Shown one piece after another: positions 27,310 through 36,304 of a stretch of 64,000 bases of DNA. The translations under genes were made by a program, and so were the position numbers. Position 1 is the stretch's first letter. Each line of letters starts with the position of its first letter. This DNA comes from an uncultured Ignatzschineria sp. (lineage in GTDB: Bacteria > Pseudomonadota > Gammaproteobacteria > Cardiobacteriales > Wohlfahrtiimonadaceae): assembly GCA_945639195.1 (NCBI GenBank), contig CALZEE010000002.1, forward strand, positions 186,001 to 250,000, read 5' to 3'. The notes beneath the pieces are model-generated. The model ran no database searches. It was given only the letters and a program-made list of their open reading frames with translations, and was not told the DNA's origin.

Positions 27310-28698
27310 ATGTCCGAGGAAAAGGAAAACAGCACCCAGCTGAAAAGAGGTCTGAAGAATCGTCATATTCAGATGATCGCGCTGGGCGGGGCGATTGGAA
27401 CAGGGCTCTTTTATGGCTCTGCGCAATCGATTGCATTAGTCGGTCCGGCAATTTTACTCTCATATCTCTTGGGGGGATTTGTCATTTATCTCATCATGAC
27501 AATGATGGGAGAGATGTCGACACATGAGCCGGTGGCAGGTGCATTTAGCCACTTCTCTTATAAATATTGGGGCGAGTTCCCAGGCTTTTTAGCCGGTTGG
27601 AACTACTGGTTCCTCTATATTTTAGTCAGCATGGCAGAGCTCTCTGTCATCGGGATCTACATTCAGGTCTGGTTCCCTGAAATTCCGCTCTGGGCGTCAT
27701 CTCTTGCGGTATTGGTGATTATTACCATTATTAATCTCTTCTCGATTCGGGTTTATGGAGAGTTTGAATTCTGGTTTGCGCTGGTTAAAGTGCTCGCAAT
27801 CATATTATTGATTATCCTTGGCGCGTACCTCATTCTAACGGGGACAGAAGGCGCTTCTATTTCAAATCTCTGGAAGCATGATGGTTTCTTCCCATTTGGC
27901 GTAAAAGAGTTTCTCCTCTCCTTAGTGATTGTGATGTTCTCCTTTGGGGGAACGGAGCTTATCGGTATTACTGCAGCAGAAGCGGATGACCCGAAACGCT
28001 CAATTCCTAAAGCGATTAAACAGGTAATCTGGAGAATCCTACTCTTCTATGTACTCTCGATTGCAGTATTGATGATCCTCTATCCTTGGAATGAGATCGG
28101 TACAGATGGTAGCCCGTTTGTGATTATCTTTAGAGAAATGCATATTGGGGTGGTGAATACGCCGATCGGCGCGATTAATATCCCGGCAACCTTCTTTAAT
28201 ATTGTGGTGTTATCGGCGGCGATCTCGGTGTATAACAGCGGAATTTACAGTAATGGTCGGATGCTCTTTGGCTTGGCAGAGCAGGGGAATGCGCCTAAGC
28301 TCTTTAAGAAGCTTAATCGTAACTCTGCGCCATTTGTCGCGATCTTATTCTCATCGCTCTGTACGCTTGTGGCAGTTGTGGTGAACTTCCTTGTACCGGA
28401 AGGGGCATTTATGCGCATTATGTCCTTAGCGGTTGCGGCAGCGACAATCACTTGGGGTTTAATCGTTATTGTGCAATATCGCTTTAGAAAACAGGTAGAT
28501 GTAAAAGCGCTCACCTTTAAAGTACCGTTCTATCCATTTAGTAACTTCTTTGCTTTGGCATTCTTGGCGCTATTGCTCGTCATGATGACGCAATCAGGCA
28601 ATATGATTTACGCCGTAATTGTGATGCCTATCTGGATTGTGATTCTCTATATTGGCTTCTTGATTAAGAAATCCGTTGCAAAAAAGCGTGCGGGATAA
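27310..28698 (+). CDS. amino acid permease (AAT family of the APC superfamily)
   Basis: This 462-residue inner-membrane proton symporter has about twelve membrane segments. Family signatures are LKRGLKNRHIQMIALGGAIGTGLF at the N terminus and GEMSTHEPVAGAFSHFSYKYWG. FSFGGTELIGITAAEADDPKRSIPKAI follows and then VYNSGIYSNGRMLFGLAEQG. It resembles AroP, PheP, ProY and GabP-type carriers; the amino acid cannot be told from sequence. It is transcribed alone, with a terminator at 28771-28817. Confidence 0.92.
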   Translation: MSEEKENSTQLKRGLKNRHIQMIALGGAIGTGLFYGSAQSIALVGPAILLSYLLGGFVIYLIMTMMGEMSTHEPVAGAFSHFSYKYWGEFPGFLAGWNYWFLYILVSMAELSVIGIYIQVWFPEIPLWASSLAVLVIITIINLFSIRVYGEFEFWFALVKVLAIILLIILGAYLILTGTEGASISNLWKHDGFFPFGVKEFLLSLVIVMFSFGGTELIGITAAEADDPKRSIPKAIKQVIWRILLFYVLSIAVLMILYPWNEIGTDGSPFVIIFREMHIGVVNTPIGAINIPATFFNIVVLSAAISVYNSGIYSNGRMLFGLAEQGNAPKLFKKLNRNSAPFVAILFSSLCTLVAVVVNFLVPEGAFMRIMSLAVAAATITWGLIVIVQYRFRKQVDVKALTFKVPFYPFSNFFALAFLALLLVMMTQSGNMIYAVIVMPIWIVILYIGFLIKKSVAKKRAG

Positions 28699-28770
28699 TC
28701 GTGATAAATGGCTAGATTCAAGGCTATATAAAGGTTGCTAGGCAATATTTATCAATAGCGATAGAGTCAG

Positions 28771-28817
28771 AAAAGCGAGATATTTATTCAATAAAGTTGA
28801 TGAGTTCTCGCTTTTTT
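28771..28817 (+). terminator. terminator after the permease
   Basis: AAAAGCGAGA (28771-28780) pairs with TCTCGCTTTT (28806-28815) and a T run continues. The loop is 25 bases. Confidence 0.75.
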
Positions 28818-29090
28818 ATTGCCTTCGTTAATAGCAAGTCACTAATATGCTGAAAGTAGGATGCGCAATACTGGCTTTCTAAATCTTGTTTTCTAATGCT
28901 TTCTTTCTAATATTTGGATTTCACAGATAAATGGTTATACTCCTTAAGTAAGTAATGATAGCCTCACAAGTATTGATAAAAAATGACTGATAATTCAGCC
29001 TTTTTTATCCCAGAATCATCGCGCAATCATCTGCCGATTTAACAAATATAGGCTTTAAAATCACCCGTAAATTTAGGATACAACACCATT
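28818..29090 (+). promoter_or_regulatory. leader and possible promoter of the LemA operon
   Basis: TTGGAT (28914-28919) and TATACT (28936-28941) with a 16-base spacer are a moderate sigma-70-like match, about 150 bases before the next gene. Nothing else was recognised between the permease terminator and the ATG at 29091. Confidence 0.35.
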
Positions 29091-30290
29091 ATGCAACAAC
29101 AAAAAAGACGAATTTTTACGATTTTCTGGATTGTTTTTGCCGTGTGCCTATTGTTTGCGGGCATCTATCTTCTCGCGAGCTTTGATGGCTCGTTACAAGC
29201 CTTTGCGGCGCAATACTTTACGGCATATTATATCGGTCGTGTGATTGCTGGCGGCGTGTTTATCTTTATCGTCATTGTCTCCTTGATTGTTTACGGTATT
29301 AAATCGCCTACGCCTTATGCCAAAATAGGGCACTTAAGCGCCGGTACCGTGATGATTGCGGGGACTGTTATCGTGGATCAGCCCATTTTTGCACGCTATT
29401 CACGAAGACCTTGCGCTTTTTACAGAGCCTTTAAGTACGAGAGCCGAGGCCAAAATCGGGGCGTAGAATGTACCGAGCAGTATCAAGAGAGCGCCTCGCC
29501 TTTGTATATTCAAGACAAAAGTGGCAAAATCGCCCTTGATACCAAAAATACAGATTTCTTCCTTAAAAGTATTGATAAAGTCGGCGCTTATAGTGCCCAA
29601 TCCATCTCTGCGGGGCAATCAGAAGAGCTGCTTCTTGCCGGCACAGAGGTCACGGTGGAGGGCTTTTATCATCTAGGGAAAGATGGTCAAAAAATTCTTA
29701 CAAAAGGCCCCTCCGGCGAAAAGGTGAAGCTCTATACTGAACTGGAATATGGGCTCTCAAATGATATGAGTAAAATTGGGAAGGGGATGATCGCTTTAAT
29801 CGTGATGACGCTCTTTCTGATCGCTTATCTTCTACTAGCGGATATTACGCCGATTCTGGGGTATAAGGATCAGATTAAAGGACTTGTTGTTAATCTACCA
29901 TTACTCGGCGAAATTCCGGCACTGAATGGGCATTTCTTGTTGGCGCTGGCGCCATTGATTAAACTGGATGCCTATATCGTAATTGGCCTTGCATATCTTG
30001 TGATATTTTCAGCGGGGAGTTATATGCTTCAGCTCATCGCGCTGAAGTTAACCTTTATTAAGCCTCTTCGCTGGTTGCTCGAGATTATTGCCTTTACCAT
30101 GATGAACTCATTGGTGCCGATGATTTTGGTCTGTTTTATCTTCGGCATTTTCGATCTCAATATGTATAAAGCGTGGTATGTATTACTCTTTAGTTATCCC
30201 TTTATTGCGCTCTATAACTTATGCTTTATTCCTCGCTTAAGCCGTGAAAATGAAGCTTATCTAGAGCGCCATCATGCGAGCATGCGATAA
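29091..30290 (+). CDS. GIDE-like multi-pass membrane protein
   Basis: This 399-residue protein has two N-terminal membrane helices (about residues 9-31 and 45-67), a soluble region of roughly 150 residues, and at least four C-terminal membrane segments. The soluble part (AGTVMIAGTVIVDQPIFARYSRRPCAFYR, then PLYIQDKSGKIALDT and GTEVTVEGFYHL) resembles the GIDE/MULAN-type domain found in bacteria beside LemA-family genes. No RING finger is present. It starts an operon with two LemA-family genes, the first beginning three bases after its stop. A role in envelope homeostasis or membrane-associated signalling is possible, but the function is not known. Confidence 0.72.
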   Translation: MQQQKRRIFTIFWIVFAVCLLFAGIYLLASFDGSLQAFAAQYFTAYYIGRVIAGGVFIFIVIVSLIVYGIKSPTPYAKIGHLSAGTVMIAGTVIVDQPIFARYSRRPCAFYRAFKYESRGQNRGVECTEQYQESASPLYIQDKSGKIALDTKNTDFFLKSIDKVGAYSAQSISAGQSEELLLAGTEVTVEGFYHLGKDGQKILTKGPSGEKVKLYTELEYGLSNDMSKIGKGMIALIVMTLFLIAYLLLADITPILGYKDQIKGLVVNLPLLGEIPALNGHFLLALAPLIKLDAYIVIGLAYLVIFSAGSYMLQLIALKLTFIKPLRWLLEIIAFTMMNSLVPMILVCFIFGIFDLNMYKAWYVLLFSYPFIALYNLCFIPRLSRENEAYLERHHASMR

Positions 30291-30293
30291 AAC

Positions 30294-30857
30294 ATGAATG
30301 ATTTAACGTTAGGTTGGCTCTTTTTACTCTTCGCAATGCTGGGCGGCATTGGGCTGATTGCGTATCGCTACAATATGATGATTAAGCTCCGCTCCTCAAG
30401 CTATCAGGCTTATGCCAATATTGGGGTATCTTTACTGAAGCGCAAAGACCTTATCCCAGAATTAACCCTGCTCGCAGAAAAAATGATGCATCAGGAATCG
30501 CTGATTCAAAATGCTTTGACCACGCTCAGGCAAGCATCAACGACATTTTTAGCAGAAAAGCCCGAAGATGAAGGGGCGCTCAATCGTCAGGTTCAAAGGG
30601 TTAATCAAGCAACCTATATGATGGAAGGCTTAATGCGAGGTGTTGCGGAAGATTATCCTGAGTTAAAGAGTTCTGTATTGTTTCTGACGTTACAAGAAAA
30701 CATCTCTCAAATAGAGCAAGAGATTGCTTATCGTGCGGTTTATTTCAATGATTATGCTACACTCTATAATGCAATGATTGGGACATTTCCCAATCTTATT
30801 TTGGCGAAATTAACGGGTCTTAAAAGACTCAATTATCTGCATACCTCAGCGATTTAG
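30294..30857 (+). CDS. LemA-family protein (first copy)
   Basis: This 187-residue protein has one N-terminal membrane helix and a LemA-type helical bundle: YNMMIKLRSSSYQAYANIGVSLLKRKDLIPELTLLAEK. DYPELKSS and the ending IAYRAVYFNDYATLYNAMIGTFPNLILA are also typical. LemA proteins are membrane-anchored with the bundle usually outside the cytoplasm; their biochemical role is unclear. It sits directly between the GIDE-like gene and a second LemA gene. Confidence 0.82.
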   Translation: MNDLTLGWLFLLFAMLGGIGLIAYRYNMMIKLRSSSYQAYANIGVSLLKRKDLIPELTLLAEKMMHQESLIQNALTTLRQASTTFLAEKPEDEGALNRQVQRVNQATYMMEGLMRGVAEDYPELKSSVLFLTLQENISQIEQEIAYRAVYFNDYATLYNAMIGTFPNLILAKLTGLKRLNYLHTSAI

Positions 30858-30917
30858 CTCACATGCAGGGAAGTAATCGCTTAGCCCAGTCCCCGTTATA
30901 AAGGATTTTATAAAATT

Positions 30918-31469
30918 ATGCCCATTATCATTATTGCCGTACTTCTCTTGGTTATTATCGTGGGGTTAATCATCAGTGGTTATAATAAGATGATTTCGCT
31001 TCGTAATGAGACGGATAAATCCTTTGCAAATATCGATATCTTCTTAAAACAACGGGCTGATGAGATTCCTGAGTTAGTGAAAGTCGCTAAAGCGAGCTTT
31101 GAGAAAGAATCAACAGCACTTAAAATGCTTACCGAGCTTCGCACTGCCTATTTAGAGACCAATGATGTGGGTGAAAAGATTCGCTTGAGTAATCATATGT
31201 CTGATGCTTTTGGTACCTTTTTTGCGGTATCTGAGAGTTATCCTGCCCTGAAATCGATTGAAAACTTCCAGCAATTGCAAAGTCGCGTGAGTGCAGTGGA
31301 AGATCACATTGCCTATAGCCGTGAAGCATTTAATAATGAGATTTCGCGCTTCAATACCGTGATTCAATCTTTTCCTAATATCCTCTTTGCCAGTCTTTTA
31401 GGATTTAGAACACGAGAGTTTTTAAAAATTAGCAAAGCGGAAATTGCCTACTCAGGTATTGACCTTTAA
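30918..31469 (+). CDS. LemA-family protein (second copy)
   Basis: This 183-residue protein has an N-terminal hydrophobic helix (IIIIAVLLLVIIVGLIISG) and a LemA bundle: YNKMISLRNETDKSFANIDIFLKQRADEIPELVKVAK. SYPALKSIENFQQLQ and AFNNEISRFNTVIQSFPNILFA complete it. It is clearly paralogous to the preceding gene but diverged, so the two may form a hetero-assembly. A 60-base gap separates them, and a hairpin lies about 45 bases after the stop. Confidence 0.88.
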   Translation: MPIIIIAVLLLVIIVGLIISGYNKMISLRNETDKSFANIDIFLKQRADEIPELVKVAKASFEKESTALKMLTELRTAYLETNDVGEKIRLSNHMSDAFGTFFAVSESYPALKSIENFQQLQSRVSAVEDHIAYSREAFNNEISRFNTVIQSFPNILFASLLGFRTREFLKISKAEIAYSGIDL

Positions 31470-31939
31470 AAGAGTTGTACCACGCTTATAAACCTCTCGT
31501 TGATATCAAGTATTATCCTATTTTTATAGGATTAAAAATCTTCATAAAATACTTTCAGATAGCGCATTTTGAGAGGCTTAAAAAGAATTTCACTGCAGTC
31601 TCAATCAATTAGCGAAGGATAGCGTATTACTTCACTATTTTTCGCTGCCACTTTTACAAAATATCCAATAGAGAGGCTAGCTTTTTAAGATAATTTACAC
31701 TATTCTAGGCTCGCACTAAGTAGCCGAGAAAAGCTGCTATTACTGACATAAGACATGATTTATGATATCGGATCTCCTGAATAACATGGATACCTAAAAA
31801 ACGGTTTTTTCTGATAATGTTATTCTTATCTATTCATGTACTTCTTCTTTGTCAGCGAGGCAATTCACTCGACTATCTAAGGAATACGGTCGTTAATAGA
31901 CGACTTCCTCCGCTCTTTCCTTTGGAAGTAAATACCTCA
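31470..31939. other. intergenic region after the LemA operon
   Basis: About 470 bases lie here. A perfect short hairpin, ATCCTAT-TTTT-ATAGGAT (31515-31532), sits soon after the second LemA gene but lacks a T tract on either strand. The frame of the next gene extends upstream of 31940 without stops, but that extension lacks a ribosome binding site and reads as non-coding. Confidence 0.45.
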
Positions 31940-32722
31940 ATGAAAAATCATGGCTTACGTCGCGATCTCTTTTTATGCTCATGCGCGCTTTTAATTACCA
32001 TATTGGGCACTATAATCTCCCCACTATATGCAACAGAAGACATCCCTTGGACAAAGACAGATTTAGTCAGAGAAGGCCGACAAGGAACCATTCAACAGAG
32101 CAAATCGATGAGTTATCTTGATCATCAAAAACAACCTTTTATCACGCGTATCGCTGAATATGATCGAGAGGGTTATTTGACAAGTATCACCACTTTAACC
32201 CAAAGTGCGCTTGATGAGCCTACCTTAAAAACGATCCGTCAATATACCCCCTTTATCGATAATAAGAGAGAAATTGAAACAACCTCTTTTATGAATGATC
32301 AACCTTTAGCGAATAGCCGCTTAGTGGAATATTGGGCTGAAAATCAATTTTCAAGAATGAGTATCGATGCAAAAAATGGAGATGCTCACCAAGAATATCG
32401 GGAATTATATAATGCGGATAATGTCATTATCTCAAAAGAATATTTTCGACGTAGAAAACCTGAAGTAGTGGAATATATCCGTTATTTAGGGGAAGAACCC
32501 TTCGTCCTTGCTCAATATCAAAATGCACAATCGCAGGTCATTCTCATTCCTTTCGAAGCTATTGAGAAAATGAATCCTGCTGATTTTGAATCGCTCTCCA
32601 TTCCCGGCAATATTGAAGTTTTTATGGAAACAGCGATTGATCTCTTAGGAAACGAAATAGAATCTTATCGCCAGACGCAATATGGCGTAGAGAAAACAAT
32701 GACGGAATATCTCTACTATTAA
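31940..32722 (+). CDS. secreted protein of unknown function
   Basis: This 260-residue protein has a signal peptide (MKNHGLRRDLFLCSCALLIT, hydrophobic core, then LYA before TED), so periplasmic export is expected. The mature part is rich in Tyr, Glu and Arg, with repeating short strands such as ITRIAEYDREGYLTSITT and REIETTSFMNDQPL, and is probably beta-rich. No family is recognised. The ATG at 31940 is chosen since it starts the signal peptide; the open frame extends 41 codons upstream. A strong terminator follows at 32759-32799. Confidence 0.72.
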   Translation: MKNHGLRRDLFLCSCALLITILGTIISPLYATEDIPWTKTDLVREGRQGTIQQSKSMSYLDHQKQPFITRIAEYDREGYLTSITTLTQSALDEPTLKTIRQYTPFIDNKREIETTSFMNDQPLANSRLVEYWAENQFSRMSIDAKNGDAHQEYRELYNADNVIISKEYFRRRKPEVVEYIRYLGEEPFVLAQYQNAQSQVILIPFEAIEKMNPADFESLSIPGNIEVFMETAIDLLGNEIESYRQTQYGVEKTMTEYLYY

Positions 32723-32758
32723 TGAATTTTTAGCTCATAAGCGATTAGATTAAATACG

Positions 32759-32799
32759 AAAAGCCCTCTAGAATCTTTTACTTATTCTAGAGGGCTTTT
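32759..32799. terminator. bidirectional terminator
   Basis: AAAAGCCCTCTAGAAT (32759-32774) is the perfect complement of ATTCTAGAGGGCTTTT (32784-32799), with a 9-base loop. It separates two convergent genes. Confidence 0.9.
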
Positions 32800-32814
32800 C
32801 CTCTCTTATTGAGA

Positions 32815-33435
32815 TTATAGATTATATAAAAATGCGACAGAGACACTCTGTAATGTGATATATCGATAGAGGAAATATCCTCCCACCCCAAGTAAGAGCA
32901 ACAGGAGCAGTGCACCAAAAGGCTTACCTGTTTTAGAAGGTGCGCCATAACGATTTAATCCTGTCGTTCCCGGCATGACAAAGGGGAATAATCTCACCGT
33001 TAGGCTAATAGCCGCTAATATTGCAAAATAGATATAAAACCACGTCGCGCTTAAAGTCATTGGGAGCATAATGATGAGTAGATCGGTGAGGTATGGAAAA
33101 ATGAAGAATGCAGATGCCCACCAACCAGAGAGATTAATATCATGTAATCGCATCACGACGAGTCGAATATTGAGTAAGAGCACAGCAATCATAAACCCGG
33201 CATAGAAAATCAGTCGTACCAAGTTTTTGGTCATATCCACCGTTTTATCATCTGCTTCAGTTAAGGCGAAAAGTCCCTTCTCAATAACAATGTAATAGAG
33301 GAGATAGATGGCGATAAAGAGTAGCAAATAGGTTACAAAACGATTCGCAAACTCAAGTCGACCTAATCTCCCTATAAAACTAAAAGAGAAATAAGGGCGG
33401 GGATCTTGACGATTATCGTGTTGATGTTTACTCAT
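32815..33435 (-). CDS. DUF805-type inner-membrane protein
   Basis: This 206-residue membrane protein has four to five hydrophobic helices. DUF805 marks are visible: FIGRLGRLEFANRF near the N terminus, MRLHDINLSGWWAS in the middle and the PGTTGLNRYGAP block towards the C terminus. The family is widespread and uncharacterised. A further C-terminal hydrophobic helix (ALLLLLLLGVGGYFLYRY) extends beyond the domain. It is monocistronic and convergent with the secreted-protein gene. Confidence 0.85.
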   Translation of the reverse strand: MSKHQHDNRQDPRPYFSFSFIGRLGRLEFANRFVTYLLLFIAIYLLYYIVIEKGLFALTEADDKTVDMTKNLVRLIFYAGFMIAVLLLNIRLVVMRLHDINLSGWWASAFFIFPYLTDLLIIMLPMTLSATWFYIYFAILAAISLTVRLFPFVMPGTTGLNRYGAPSKTGKPFGALLLLLLLGVGGYFLYRYITLQSVSVAFLYNL

Positions 33436-33642
33436 GTGACTCCTCTTAGAAATAATATTTCATGAGTCTCAATAATGCGAGATATTAGATATTGTATAAT
33501 CTGAACCATCATATTGAGAAAAATGTTATTACATGTTTAAGCTTAAGAATTATAAGACCTTTGAGCCTATCAGAACAAGCACTACTACAAATCTTTGCAA
33601 CAATTCTATAGATTTCTGAAAAATCATAAGCGCTTAAAAGTG

Positions 33643-33672
33643 AAGAGCTGAGATAGGATTATCTCAGCTCTT
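33643..33672 (-). terminator. hairpin downstream of the small membrane-protein gene
   Basis: AAGAGCTGAGATA (33643-33655), loop GGAT, then TATCTCAGCTCTT (33660-33672). This is a perfect 13-base stem 20 bases after the stop of the minus-strand gene at 33694. The T tract is weak on both strands. Confidence 0.6.
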
Positions 33673-33693
33673 ATTATTGGCACTTAATGTTTT

Positions 33694-34023
33694 TTATAAC
33701 TTTTCTTGATCACGAAAAGTTAAATCTTTGCCTCTAAGCACTCTCCAAATAACTGATTTAAATATCCAGATATTAATCACCCCTAAGATCAACATAAAGG
33801 TAATCACGAAGTACATAGTGTAGAGCTCTGACATATCTTTCATCGATGCGAGTAAGCTCGAGTTAAAGTGAATCACCGCCATTGTAATCATTGAAATAAG
33901 GAATAAAACAAGAAATAGCGACATCCACAATTTTCTAACGCTCTCCTTTGATAAAAGGAAGAGTGAAGCAATATAACCAATCACTGCAACAACAAAAAAA
34001 CCACTAATTAAAACTAATTCCAT
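33694..34023 (-). CDS. small three-helix membrane protein
   Basis: This 109-residue protein has three predicted membrane helices (about residues 3-24, 33-53 and 68-90) and a charged C-terminal tail. No family is recognised. AAGGAG precedes the ATG, and the gene follows the DsbA-family gene by 25 bases on the same strand, so they are probably co-transcribed. It may help a membrane or redox function, but nothing in the sequence shows which. Confidence 0.72.
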   Translation of the reverse strand: MELVLISGFFVVAVIGYIASLFLLSKESVRKLWMSLFLVLFLISMITMAVIHFNSSLLASMKDMSELYTMYFVITFMLILGVINIWIFKSVIWRVLRGKDLTFRDQEKL

Positions 34024-34048
34024 ACATAATACTCCTTAAATAAGCGGA

Positions 34049-34714
34049 TTAAGCATCCGTTTTTTGGCGTTTTTCAGCAAGATAGTCTACTAAAAAGGTG
34101 TGGAAATCTTCCACTTTTTGAGCACCTTGAATGGCGACTTCGTTATCAATCACAAAGAAAGGAACGCTCTGAATATTAATACGATGTGCGATCGCTTCAT
34201 CATCACGTACGGCATTGACATAAGTTTCATCATCAAGCGCTGCTTTCACATCAGTGAGATCTAGTTTGAGTTTATCTGCAATCTCAATTAAAGCGACGAT
34301 ATCACTCAAGTTTATACCTTCTTGGAAATAACCTCTAAAGAGAAGATCTGCACACGCTTTGATTTTACTTGGCGCTTTATTCGCGACATAGTGTAAAAGC
34401 TGATGCGCGATAAAAGTATTCGTCGGAATGATCTTGTCGTTGTTAATCGTAAGGCCAACAGTCGCGGCCATACCTGCTGCATTAACCGTCATCTCTTTCG
34501 CTTTTTCAACGGTCGTTTGATAACGATCTGCTAAAACTTCATCGAGTGTTTGCTCTGTAAAGCGCGCTGCATCAGGTGCAAGCTCAAAACTACGATACTG
34601 GATTTTGATCTGCGCCATCTCTTCTTCACCGAGCATCATAATGGCTTGTTCTAAATTATGTTTACCGATATAGCAAAAAGGGCAAGAGAAATCAGACCAA
34701 ATTTGTATGTTCAT
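34049..34714 (-). CDS. DsbA-family (FrnE-like) thiol oxidoreductase
   Basis: This 221-residue thioredoxin-fold protein with a helical insertion has its active site at the N terminus in WSDFSCPFCYIGK (CPFC). There is no signal peptide, so it acts in the cytoplasm, like FrnE and polyketide-associated DsbA relatives. The cis-Pro loop is IQSVPFFVIDNEVAI, and GAQKVEDF follows near the C terminus. Both catalytic Cys are present. Disulphide isomerase or oxidoreductase activity under oxidative stress is typical for the group; the true substrate is unknown. It is probably the first gene of a two-gene minus-strand unit. Confidence 0.9.
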   Translation of the reverse strand: MNIQIWSDFSCPFCYIGKHNLEQAIMMLGEEEMAQIKIQYRSFELAPDAARFTEQTLDEVLADRYQTTVEKAKEMTVNAAGMAATVGLTINNDKIIPTNTFIAHQLLHYVANKAPSKIKACADLLFRGYFQEGINLSDIVALIEIADKLKLDLTDVKAALDDETYVNAVRDDEAIAHRINIQSVPFFVIDNEVAIQGAQKVEDFHTFLVDYLAEKRQKTDA

Positions 34715-34890
34715 AGTTGTACTTTCCTTCAGGTAGGATAAATGAGAATATAATCCTATATTGTATCTTAAAAAGAGAAAGGAATGCAGTCCTTTGGCTG
34801 TTTTATGATTATATTTTACGATTTAGATGATGCCATTATAAGATGGTACTGTATAGAGACAATGGCACAATAATAAGAGGGAAAACAATC

Positions 34891-35319
34891 ATGGTTGGAG
34901 AGAGAAGTGTAGAGCGCGTTAATGGATATCAAGGGATCAATCTTATTAAAACTTTAGGTATTAAGATGGTAACGCTTGATGAGACGTATGCAGAAGCAAC
35001 AATGCCCGTGACAGAAGCGCATCAACAGACAATGGGATATCTTCACGGCGGTGCAACCATCGCTTTGGCAGAAACCATTGGTGGGATAGGATCTTATGCG
35101 ATCTTGCCAGAAGAGGAAGGATGCGTCGGCATGCAAATTAGCGCCAGTCATCTCTCGTCTGCAAAATTAGGTGATACCGTGATTGCAAAAGCGGATCTCA
35201 TTCACAAAGGAAGACGCTCTCATGTGTGGGATGTGAATGTCTATTCGCAGGCATCAGGACGATTAATTTCTAGCATTAAAGTCACTAATGCGATTATCCC
35301 TATGTCTAAATCATCATAG
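34891..35319 (+). CDS. hotdog-fold thioesterase (PaaI/YdiI type)
   Basis: This 142-residue single-domain hotdog acyl-CoA thioesterase has the motif HQQTMGYLHGGATIALAETIGG, with the HGG and catalytic acid of the YdiI/MenI group. Then follow GMQISASHLSSAKLGDTV and SHVWDVNVYSQ. It could hydrolyse 1,4-dihydroxy-2-naphthoyl-CoA (menaquinone synthesis) or act as a general aryl-CoA thioesterase. The ATG at 34891 is preferred over an extension 16 codons upstream, as AGAGG is near and the family length then fits. Confidence 0.86.
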   Translation: MVGERSVERVNGYQGINLIKTLGIKMVTLDETYAEATMPVTEAHQQTMGYLHGGATIALAETIGGIGSYAILPEEEGCVGMQISASHLSSAKLGDTVIAKADLIHKGRRSHVWDVNVYSQASGRLISSIKVTNAIIPMSKSS

Positions 35320-35529
35320 ATATCTTAGATGTAGCATCAACATCCATTCAAAATATTCATTTTAAATATTGGATCGAAATAGGGGCGCATGACAATAAAG
35401 CGGAATTACGGATAAATTCAGGTAATTTATTCGTAATAGCCCTTTATTAATACTGTATTGAATCAATATAGATATTAACGCTGATGATGCTATTTAGTGA
35501 GAAATAATCACGAAATTAGCAAGGTGTCA

Positions 35530-35670
35530 TTATTTTCCGAGCGTATAGCCAAAACTCATTCGGCCATAAACTTCATTTGAGTAATCATTGCGATATTTTG
35601 CACTTGGCGTACCAGACGCACAGGCCGTTAAGAAAAGGGCTGTTGCTACCAACAAAATCCATCTATTCAT
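35530..35670 (-). CDS. 46-residue lipoprotein
   Basis: This short minus-strand gene encodes a small lipoprotein with an ideal signal: MNRWILLVATALFLTAC with lipobox LTAC and mature start CASGTPSAKYRNDYSNEVYG. AAGGA precedes the ATG at good spacing. The mature peptide is only about 30 residues, ends FGYTLGK and has no recognised domain. It resembles the tiny outer-membrane or periplasmic lipoproteins found in many gammaproteobacteria. No neighbour is co-transcribed with certainty. Confidence 0.72.
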   Translation of the reverse strand: MNRWILLVATALFLTACASGTPSAKYRNDYSNEVYGRMSFGYTLGK

Positions 35671-35945
35671 TTTTGTGTCCTTATTATGATTTATGACATG
35701 ATTCATCGGATCATCATTGAAGTATTCTACTGATAATTATGCCATAACGGTCCAGGAATCTCATGACTAACTTCGGCGTAATTTCAGTAAGGATTGCAGC
35801 GAGAGAATAGGGTAGTAGTTTTCATAACGTTTAAATAGCTTATTCATAGATTTGAATGACTTTTGTTAGCGCATAAAAAAAGCCCTAGAAAAATCTAGAG
35901 CTTTTTACCGTTACTCTCATTGAGTAGCTATAAACTAAACAACGA
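35671..35945. other. gap between small lipoprotein gene and rpsU
   Basis: The gap contains the rpsU terminator (35875-35902) and the putative promoter of the small lipoprotein gene. No other feature was seen. Confidence 0.4.
35875..35902 (-). terminator. terminator after rpsU
   Basis: On the minus strand AGCTCTAGA (complement of 35894-35902) pairs with TCTAGGGCT (complement of 35881-35889, one G-T pair) and is followed by six or more T. It lies about 45 bases after the rpsU stop. Confidence 0.8.
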
Positions 35946-36161
35946 TTAGTAGTAACGAATTCTACGGTTAGATTCGCGCATTATACGTTTATAATGGCGT
36001 TTCTGGGCCGCAGCCTTCTTACGCTTTTTTTCAGTTGTCGGTTTTTCATAGTACTCACGTGCACGCACCTCAGATACGATACCTGCTTTTTCGCAAGCAC
36101 GTCTAAAACGACGCATAGCAACGTCAAATGGTTCATTCTCACGAATCTTGACGGAAGGCAT
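35946..36161 (-). CDS. rpsU: 30S ribosomal protein S21
   Basis: This 71-residue basic protein ([27 protein letters not shown], ending RIRYY) is typical S21 in length and sequence. It joins the 30S platform and aids translation initiation. Here it follows tig on the same strand with a 143-base gap and is not next to dnaG-rpoD, the order seen in E. coli. Confidence 0.98.
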   Translation of the reverse strand: MPSVKIRENEPFDVAMRRFRRACEKAGIVSEVRAREYYEKPTTEKKRKKAAAQKRHYKRIMRESNRRIRYY

Positions 36162-36304
36162 TGAACATCACCCCAATTTAATAGTAGTTAAAATAAAATT
36201 GCTCTTATTCATATAATCAATATATTAAGAAGAGCACCAATTCACTAGTTTAGCCCGTAATCCTGAAATTATCAAGTTTACGGACCATTTCATGAATGCT
36301 TTAC

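Noticed and set aside
31817-31939. 41-codon upstream extension of the secreted protein
   Set aside because: It lacks a ribosome binding site and would bury the signal peptide.
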